DNA of 64,000 bases, from the NCBI GenBank assembly GCA_930367215.1, contig OV884056.1:284748067-284812066 (forward strand). Reading direction: 5' to 3'. Source of the DNA: Pollenia angustigena. Lineage: Eukaryota; Arthropoda; Insecta; Diptera; Polleniidae. Below the pieces are notes generated by a model, which saw only the letters and a program-made list of their open reading frames with translations, was not told the origin of the DNA and did no database searches. The position numbers and the translations under genes are program-made. Positions 57,209-64,000 of this stretch are shown one piece after another. Position 1 is the first letter of the stretch. Each line of letters opens with the position of its first letter.

Positions 57209-57441
57209 AAATAAGATTTTTTTGATGTTGATTGAATGCGCATTGGAATAGCTTATCCCATCAACAATAAATTTCAGTGTTTTTGTCAAGAATGAAAATT
57301 GAGAATTAAGCACGACAAACAAATCTTGTTAATTGAAAATTTTGTATTCCCAAAAAATAATGATAGCCGTGACATATCTTAGATAGCCAGGACATATGAC
57401 AGTCGTTTTGGAATTTTTTTATATGTATGTATGCTCGTTCA

Positions 57442-57524
57442 TACAAATCGTCGGTTGATTATTAAATTGTCGTAAGTAATTTGTATCCACATACGACAAT
57501 TAAATAATCAACCGACGAAATGTA
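57442..57524. repeat. 83-bp hairpin
   Basis: tacaaatcgtcggttgatta and taatcaaccgacgaaatgta, arms about 33 bp with few mismatches. Confidence 0.75.
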
Positions 57525-57586
57525 TTAATTGCTAAAATAAAATTTTTTATAATTAACTAATTTTTTATGCTTTTTTCAAATGTTTA

Positions 57587-57941
57587 AGCTTAGTTCACAA
57601 TCAGAGCACCAATTTCGATTTTTCTTCAATCTTGTTTCTTCCCAACGTATTTCATATACATATTTTCCATTCATATTTTTTTAATCAAAAATGTAACTAA
57701 AGTTATTTTTAAAAAGTTGGGTCAACTTCAGCCACAATTTGTATGGAATTTCTAATGACGTTTAAAATAATTTTATTTAGTTTTGAATGAAAATTTTAAC
57801 AAAATGTTCTAACAAATAAAAATAAATACGTAATATTGTTCTGGGCAAAATTTACAAACGGTTTCTTTACTTAAAATGTGTGTGGTCGCGAAAAAAATGT
57901 TGCTCTATTATGAACACCAGTAAAAATGTCGCTGCGAAGCT
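57587..57941. mobile_element. AGCTACGTTCACAATCA-family MITE, copy 2
   Basis: Inverse copy of 30415-30789 (attgtgaacta-type ends, caatttgtatggaat, ttgctctattatgaacac), with TTA on both sides (57584-57586, 57942-57944). Terminal repeats are diverged on the right. Confidence 0.75.
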
Positions 57942-58312
57942 TTATTTTTGATTGGAAAGAAAATATTTTGAAAAAGTGATGTATTTACGATAAAGTTATA
58001 ACTATCGTTCTCGTTATTTTATCGTTATATTGCTTATTGAGTAAAGAAGTTAAAGCAATAAACATAATGAACTTGAAAAGATGCATGCATCCAAATGTGG
58101 AAGTAGAATCAAGTATATATAGATTTTTTTAAATTAATGTTATGTTTCTTATGCTATTTTTATTTATTTTATTGACTAATATTGATCGCATTTGGGTAAT
58201 TTTTTGTGTTTTTCTTGTTGGTATAATTTTCTTTTTTTAAAATAAAACTATAATAGATATCATGTCAAGTGTAAAATAATTTCAATCAAGGCCCATCTAT
58301 CAGGTCTGCTTA

Positions 58313-58693
58313 AGGTGCTATAAGACGGGATGTATTTTACATATGTATGTACTGTAAAATTTTCCATCTGTAAAAGTTGTACACATCGTGTGATACATAT
58401 GAAACTTTGCATGTGTAAAATACATGTGGAAATACATATGTAACTTTTTCGATTAGAACAAGTTTTTTTTCCTGTGGCAAACATAAACAAAACAGCTAGT
58501 TTGTTTTGAAACGTAAGCAAAAGTCAGCTTTTGTTTACATTTATAGGTTATGTCATAATAAAAACATAAGCAGGTGTGATAGCAAAAATTATGAATCTTA
58601 TGTAAAATGGAAATTTTGACATACATACGGAATTACATATGGGTAAGAAAAGTGACAGTACATATGTAAAATACATCCCGTCTGATAACACCT
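58313..58693. mobile_element. AGGTGCTATAAGACGGG-family MITE, full copy
   Basis: aggtgctataagacgggatg and catcccgtctgataacacct ends with TTA on both sides (58310-58312, 58694-58696); arms continue with tattttacatatgta. Truncated copy at 38681-38948. Confidence 0.8.
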
Positions 58694-58718
58694 TTACTTG
58701 TACAAAAACAAAAAACGA

Positions 58719-58860
58719 TTCTTTTTAGTTGTCAAAAATTTACTACCACATATACAAAGCAAAAGGAAAAAACGTGTATGTGTGGCATACCATAAACGTA
58801 AACAAACGTATACATGCACATGTAAGCAAAATTTAAACAACTTTTGACAACTAAAAAGAA
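58719..58860. mobile_element. 142-bp hairpin MITE
   Basis: ttctttttagttgtcaaaa and ttttgacaactaaaaagaa are perfect complements at the two ends. Confidence 0.7.
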
Positions 58861-59048
58861 CATAAACAATGATCATCAGGCTTCTTGCGCAGACCTTTTC
58901 AATGGGCCTTGATTTCAATCGTGTAATTTTGCTGTATCCCAAGTGTAATTTTTAATCTTGCTGCTGGTAACACTGCAAATTACTGTCAAACTCACAGACC
59001 AAGGCGAAAAATCAAGAGACAGACTTTTTACACAGTGTTAAGAACATG

Positions 59049-60508
59049 GTGAAATTACTACAAGATGGCATCACTACGGCATCTGGTAATTTGTTGCTTA
59101 ACTGTGGTGAGAACCCAAAGATGTCATTTTTTTGTTATTGTTTACATTCTTGAAAAAAAAAAATTAAAAAAAATAATTTTTTGCGGTTTTTGAATGAAAA
59201 TTGTGTATAACAATTAAAATATTTGCAAAAAATAAATCTTATTTGGTTTTTATATGTGTGTCTTTAGGTGTGCTAATAGTTTTTTTTTCAAATAATAAAT
59301 AAAAACAAAAATAATTGTGTATGTGACCACGTCGTGTGTACGTGCAAAAAATGCGTTTATATTTGATATGCACTTGTGCGCCACTTTCTTTAAACCTCCA
59401 AAGGACTTGTAGTGAAAAAAAGTGGAAAAACAATTGTTTTTAATTCAAAAAACATTAAAATTTTAAGTATGAATCTTAAAGTAATTTTTCATAATATTTT
59501 TCGTTTTATTTGTTGCATATCAGCTGGCACTGAAAATTTTCTATTCGACCAAACTTGTTAACCAAAATCTTTGGACTCGACAAGTTTTCTATTTATATTC
59601 TAGTTATGATACATTTAACAGCTAATTTCAGCAAGTTCAGTTATAATTAACAACCATTATAGTTAGTTTTTTTATATACCTTTAATATAAAATTAAAAAT
59701 TATTTTGGCTCTACAGAAAATTTTTAAATTTTGAGTTAACACGGGGCCGTAGGTAAATTATGATCCGACCTTCACCATATTTGGTGTCATAAAAAGTTTT
59801 TGTTGAAATTTTTTAGGGAGGTAGTTTCACATTTGGGAGCTTAACTCTTTTTCTAAAAAAAAACGTCTTTGCAGAACTAGAAACAATTTCAAACCCAAAC
59901 GACTAAATTAACTTAGAAGACCCAGAATATACATATGTATATAATTTATGGGATCTTCGATGAATATTAAAAAAAGGAGATTCACATAGAATGATAAACG
60001 TAGTATCTCCTCATACACCACGGCTGATTAAGAGTATAAAACTGTAAAAAAAATTTTATTTAATATGATAAATTAAATTTATCCTTAATGCACAATTTGT
60101 TAAATAACGAAATTGTTTCAGAATTCCTACTTCGTAATGCTTAGCTTTCTGTTTCTATTCGCCCTTCCAGAAATAACATTCCCCTTAGACTTCAATAATT
60201 TCATTCTCATTATGCAATGTTTATACGTGTATTGATTCTATGATCCTTTTAGCATCAACAATTACCACTTTAATATCTTAAAATAGCTTATCGATTTTGT
60301 TATATATGTTTTCATCAAACGTGTCACATTGCCCTAATCCTACCAAACGAAAATTTTCGGACCAAATTTTGTCGGAAAAGATAAACAATGGCAACGTTGT
60401 TGCACATAGTTTTTGACAGCACGGAGTTTATTACCCAAACAAATTTGCCAGTTTTTGTTGTATTGTTGTACAACAACACCTAGCGCTGCCACCTTGTAGT
60501 AATTTCAC
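59049..60508. mobile_element. TIR element ending just upstream of the tetraspanin leader
   Basis: catggtgaaattactacaag (59045) and cttgtagtaatttcaccatg (ending 60512) match over 26 bp with one mismatch; CATG on both sides may be a 4-bp duplication. The interior includes a diverged INE-like block at 59733-60040. No transposase. Its right end lies 330 bp upstream of the tetraspanin ATG. Confidence 0.6.
59733..60040 (+). mobile_element. INE/mini-me-like element, diverged copy 4
   Basis: gggccgtaggtaaattatga, then acgactaaattaacttagaa, gacccagaatatacatat and a stop-like gaatgataaacgtagtat end, in the order found in copies 1-3 but with only one monomer and decayed termini. Confidence 0.5.
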
Positions 60509-60512
60509 CATG

Positions 60513-60841
60513 GCTAAGAAAAACAAAGAACAGTGAAAGACGACGAAGACAACACAGGAAGATAGAAATGAAAAGATTTTAATTATTGTATACATTTATT
60601 TTTTAATTGTCTTATAATAAAATAAATAATCTACACACAACTAACATATTACACCAGTCAGACAACAATAAAAAAAAATAATATACAGAACATCTGTGTC
60701 AATTGTGGTTAAAAAAGCGAAAGTGTTTTAATAGATTACTCTAAAAATAATTATTGTAAACATAAAAAGACACAAAAAGAATTAGTTTGTTATACCAAAA
60801 AAAAAGAAGGCTGATCAAGAAATTATAAAAAAGAAAACAAA
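60513..60841 (+). promoter_or_regulatory. Probable promoter/5' UTR of the tetraspanin gene
   Basis: 329 bases between the TIR element and the ATG without recognisable repeats. An upstream ATG at 60510 opens only a nine-codon frame. The start context caaaatgtg fits insect translation starts. No TATA box or transcription start can be fixed from sequence, and the leader could begin inside the TIR element. Confidence 0.45.
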
Positions 60842-60901
60842 ATGTGTGGAGGTTTTAGTTGTTCAAAAAATGCATTAATTGCTTTAAACATTTTATATGT
60901 G
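60842..60901 (+). CDS. Tsp97E: Tetraspanin (TSPAN13/31 type), first coding exon
   Basis: Twenty codons, MCGGFSCSKNALIALNILYV, followed at once by the donor gtaagtac (intron phase 0). The CGGF-CSKN-L-ALN start is the N terminus of the TSPAN13/TSPAN31 tetraspanins, whose fly member is Tsp97E as I recall; the last residues begin transmembrane helix 1. Tetraspanins are four-pass membrane proteins that organise partners in plasma or endosomal membranes. The remaining exons, with the large extracellular loop, are not in this window, so intron 1 is longer than 3 kb. The Tsp97E symbol rests on the N-terminal signature alone. Confidence 0.78.
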
Positions 60902-62361
60902 GTAAGTACGAAAAAATTTAATTAAATTAAGATTTTCATAACAACCGAGAAATTTTCTATACTCAACAATAGCAACAACAATGTGGCCCTTCTAGTGCAC
61001 ACACTTTTTAATTCAGATTTTCTCGAACGAAATCTCTTCAAAAATTAAAGAAAAAACATTAGCAAAAGGTTAAAAAATATTGATATCCCGCAAGCTTAAT
61101 GTCAACTTTACTTTCCAACTAATTTTAATATCTATGTACATATGTATGTGTCTATATACAACAAATTTGTGCATAATTTCCATTTCACAATGGTTTATTT
61201 AGCAATTTTTTATTCGAAAATCCAAAATATCGATTGATTTTACCCCTTTTTTGCTATTGTCTGTTCGTTATTTTTTGTTTTATTAGAATTTTTATGTTTT
61301 TTAGTTGTTTTTAAAGAAACAAAAAACAAATCTTGTTTAAAAGATTCTTCTTTCTTCTTTTACTGCAGCTGTTGTTTTTCAAACATCTTTTGTCTTCTTG
61401 AAGTTTTGGATATCATCGATATGTACATATCATCGATATGCCATATTAACTTCGTCCATTAGATTGTAACAGAGAAAAATTGTCTACTTATAGAACTCAA
61501 TTAATGTTATTGTTGTTGTAACAGCTAAAACTATACAATTTTTAATCCTACTACTATGAACTGGATAAATCCATAAGTCCACTGCAGTGGGTAAAGTAGT
61601 GTGGCCTGGAAAGTGGAATACCCTTAACACATGACGGGTATTAATTGGCGATAGCTCAGTCTATGCGGGACGAGTAGGCGTGGAGCCTTTTACTCCATCC
61701 CGACCTCTGTTGTGCCAAAGCCATTTTTGTTTTCCACGGTAGACAATAGAGAGTGGGTGGGCCACGTTACTAGGAAAGTCGCTCAACTAATGAAATCATT
61801 TCGGTTAAAAATTAATGCAACAAACCAGCAGCCCTATTCTGTAATTCGCTTAGCTTAAGCTGAATCTCGATCGCGGCTTATGGCTCGATTACGAATGACG
61901 ACTGAACTGAAGTTGAGTTGCCAGCATTTTTAAATTTTGGTTTTGTTTTAAATGTAAGTCAGAGGTAAATTGGATTGCGAAAAATCGATTTTTTTTTAAC
62001 ACAATATATATTTTTCATTTGCAAGTTATCATTTCCTAGTCGCTTTTTTTAACAACGATATCGAGGTAGGATAATTTTTGATATTTGTTCGATAACAAAG
62101 GTTTAACAATTTTCAAAACGAGATGTTTTCTAATGGTATCCATTTAGTTTTCTTAAGAATCGTTTTTGAGAAAAAAATATTTTTTTGCAGCTTTTAAAAC
62201 TTTATTCCGGAGAGAATTTTGTACGAGGGCTATGTGGAATTATGATCCGATTCTCACTATTTGCAATAGGCACGATTTTTTTCAACACTAACGCATATCA
62301 TCTTTTCCAACTTTGGTAGGGTGGGAACAAAAGCAACAACTCTGCCAGAAAAAAAAACTAA
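60902..62361 (+). other. Start of tetraspanin intron 1
   Basis: Donor gtaagt at 60902. AT-rich intron DNA with atcgatatgtacatatcatc (61415). 61560-61800 is a GC-richer unassigned block (gcgggacgagtaggcgtgga, tactccatcccgacctctg). From about 61830, cagccctattctgtaattcg may start another element. No second exon is seen. Confidence 0.5.
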
Positions 62362-62470
62362 ATAGGTACCAGAGATCAGCAATGAGTAGTGAAAAAGTGA
62401 GTAGAGCTAAATCATGACTCATAAATTCTTGTACTTATACGCACTCATACTTATTCCAATGTGATTCAAA

Positions 62471-63081
62471 CAGGGTTGTCAGATTTTTTTGAGCTCCATC
62501 GCCAAACCGGATGTCAGAAATCGCCAAAAATCGCCAAACGTCGATTTTGTTCAGTTTTTGTAAAATTTTCTTTTTTTTTTAAAATTAAATTTTGCATACA
62601 AAAAACGCTAGTATAATTTTTCAGTCAAAAATCGCCAAAAACTAAGAAAAAATACAAAAAAGTCGCCGAAGTAAATTTTGTTTTGTTTCTGTAATTTTTT
62701 TTTTAAATTAAATAAAATGGAGATTATATTCATATGTATTCAGCTAAAAACTTAAATTAAGTACAAAAGTCTATAATATCTTACACTTCAGCCTCACCGA
62801 TTTCATTACTAGAGTTTTGACCTACATACTTATAGAATTAAATAGTGACTGAATATAAAATTCACTTAATATGTTTTTTTATATTAGTAATGATAACAAA
62901 AAATGACAAGTTGTTAAACAAAATCGCCGAAATAATATAAATGCTAAAAATAGCCAAGTTAATCGCCAGTTATATCAGAAATCGCCATAAAAGTCGCCAG
63001 TCGCCAAATGGGAAATCCCATCGCCAAACACGTTTCAAAATCGCCACGTTTGGCGAGAAATCGCCATATCTGACAGCCCTG
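62471..63081. mobile_element. Inner non-autonomous hAT (aatcgcca words)
   Basis: cagggttgtcagattttttt and (reverse complement) cagggctgtcagatatggcg ends, exact 8-bp flanks gattcaaa (62463-62470, 63082-63089). The word aatcgccaaa is repeated throughout both subterminal regions. The frame 62941-63156 is built from these words. Confidence 0.92.
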
Positions 63082-63200
63082 GATTCAAACTCATATTCAC
63101 TCAAAAGTTTCATTTTATTCATCGTACTCATACTTACCAACATTTGTAGTGTTTGATTTAGAATCTACTCAAGTCAATGTGTATAGGCGAAGCAAAATAC

Positions 63201-63314
63201 GAGGCTGCCAGATTTGTCCCCGAAATAGCAAAGTGACGATGTGGCAATTACAGTTTACTAAAGTAACATGTATGAAGTAGACGATTTTTCGGCAAATTTA
63301 TCTGGCAGCGCTGA
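63201..63314. mobile_element. Short hAT-like MITE
   Basis: gaggctgccagatttg and (reverse complement) cagcgctgccagataaattt ends, 114 bp. The flanks do not show a clear duplication. Confidence 0.45.
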
Positions 63315-63600
63315 TTATTAAGTTGTGTGTTTTCTCTGTTGTGTTAAAACGGTAAATGGATGAGCTAAATGATTTGAATCATTGTGAGTATTATAAGTAT
63401 TTTCTTGAAATTATAAATCAAGCTGAGCTCATTTATGAGTATGCGTATAATGTCGACGTCGCACTCATAAATATTTCTCTTGTGAGTATGAGTGAATCAG
63501 AGTAGTTTAGTTTAAATGATTTCTACGCACTTATACTTACAATTGCATGAGTCAGTATGAGTAGCGAAAAAGCGATTCATTGCTGATCTCTGATAGGTAC

Positions 63601-64000
63601 CTTATTACAATTATTCGATTGTACTGATGTGTGTAATAAATAAAACTATTTATTGATCATGGGCAATCTCGAATGTCTGTAATGAGGTTAAGAGATCCAT
63701 GTACAACTTCTCTGTGCCGAATATTATCTATATATCTACATATGTATATATATATGAGATTTTGTTCGTCTTTAAGTGATTTAAGGGAGGGCGTTTATAT
63801 GGGACCCATTGTTATTGCATTTTTGGTATTTGTATGGGAGATATGGTCAAATATGGATTGATTGATAAGATTTGGTAAAATTTTTAGGGTTGCAATAAAA
63901 TATTTTTGGGTCAAATTTAACGTTAATACCAATATAATAAGATGGTTAATGGGCACAAAATTATATTCCGGAAAGATTTTTGTATGACGAATATTTGTAA
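63601..64000. other. Intron DNA with a diverged INE-like repeat
   Basis: gcgtttatatgggacccatt (63793) and attatattccggaaagattt (63960) echo the monomer wording of the INE-like family. No exon is seen. Confidence 0.35.

Larger units (their letters stand above)
56528..57332. mobile_element. Fold-back element enclosing two nested MITEs
   Basis: ttaacaagattttgtttgtc at the left and gacaaacaaatcttgttaa at the right start arms of roughly 90-110 bp (gtcgtgcttaattc, ttgatgggat, gcgcatt). Holds 56870-57208, which holds 57031-57112. Confidence 0.7.
58281..58918. mobile_element. Outer element of a nest (TCAAGGCCCAT ends)
   Basis: ttcaatcaaggcccat ... caggtctgc at the left and gcagacctt ... atgggccttgattt at the right. 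Contains 58313-58693 and the hairpin 58719-58860 side by side. Confidence 0.6.
62370..63592. mobile_element. Outer non-autonomous hAT in the tetraspanin intron
   Basis: cagagatcagcaatgagtag and (reverse complement) cagagatcagcaatgaatcg ends, exact 8-bp flanks ataggtac (62362-62369, 63593-63600). Subterminal DNA repeats actcata and gagtatga words. Contains the hAT 62471-63081 and a shorter hAT-like element at about 63201-63314. No transposase. Confidence 0.92.

Noticed and set aside
60510..60536. Upstream ATG as tetraspanin start
   Set aside because: Opens nine codons and stops at TGA; it is at best a short upstream frame.
1..64000. LTR retrotransposon or endogenous virus
   Set aside because: No long direct terminal repeats, primer-binding site, aspartic protease, integrase or envelope-like frame was seen.

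Overview
This window is AT-rich nuclear DNA from an insect, most likely a higher fly (Brachycera, possibly Calyptratae). The grounds are one recognisable tetraspanin start exon with a perfect splice donor, eukaryotic tRNA-Lys(CUU) genes with Pol III T-run terminators, and a dense load of Dipteran-style transposons: non-LTR elements, Tc1/mariner, pogo, hAT, Mutator-like elements, PIF/Harbinger-type MITEs and an INE-1/mini-me-like family. No operon, LTR retrotransposon, rRNA gene or CRISPR array is visible. The species assignment is inference.

Layout. 0-6 kb: a SINE-like element, then a decayed outer hAT-like repeat (985-5880) that contains a hAT MITE (1282-2489, itself carrying a fold-back retroposon) and a Mutator-like element with a GC-rich 83-bp tandem array (3247-4405). 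6-9.3 kb: Harbinger-type MITEs and a SINE with a 22-bp target duplication. 9.3-11.9 kb: a 5'-truncated non-LTR retrotransposon with a nearly intact RT-RNase H reading frame, broken by a 152-bp poly-T insertion. 12-16 kb: a four-level nest of MITEs and a second nest. 16-24 kb: MITEs, a decayed LINE and a hAT. 24-32 kb: tandem-core INE-like elements, LINE fragments and hAT remnants. 31.2-35 kb: a palindromic MITE, a hAT inside a 0.4-kb repeat unit, and a Tc1 pseudogene broken by a second Mutator-like element and a 91-bp LINE tail. 35-42 kb: a long palindrome, a TAGGG-ended hAT, a pogo-like element and another INE-like element. 42.8-52.4 kb: a tRNA-Lys(CUU) cluster (three intact copies and two relics) mixed with a LINE that received a DD41D mariner-like and a pogo-like insertion. 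52.4-60.5 kb: nested terminal-inverted-repeat elements. 60.84-64 kb: first coding exon and start of intron 1 of a TSPAN13/31-type tetraspanin (Tsp97E-like), with a hAT-in-hAT nest inside the intron.

For most mobile elements the sequence itself gives both ends and the target-site duplication, and several also have a paralogous empty site inside the window. The class calls therefore rest mainly on termini, not on coding similarity. The only host functions I can support are the tetraspanin exon and the tRNA-Lys genes. The rest is transposon sediment in intergenic or intronic DNA, and the strongest unexplained pattern is two Mutator-like elements that share an internal palindromic satellite array but have different subterminal word repeats.
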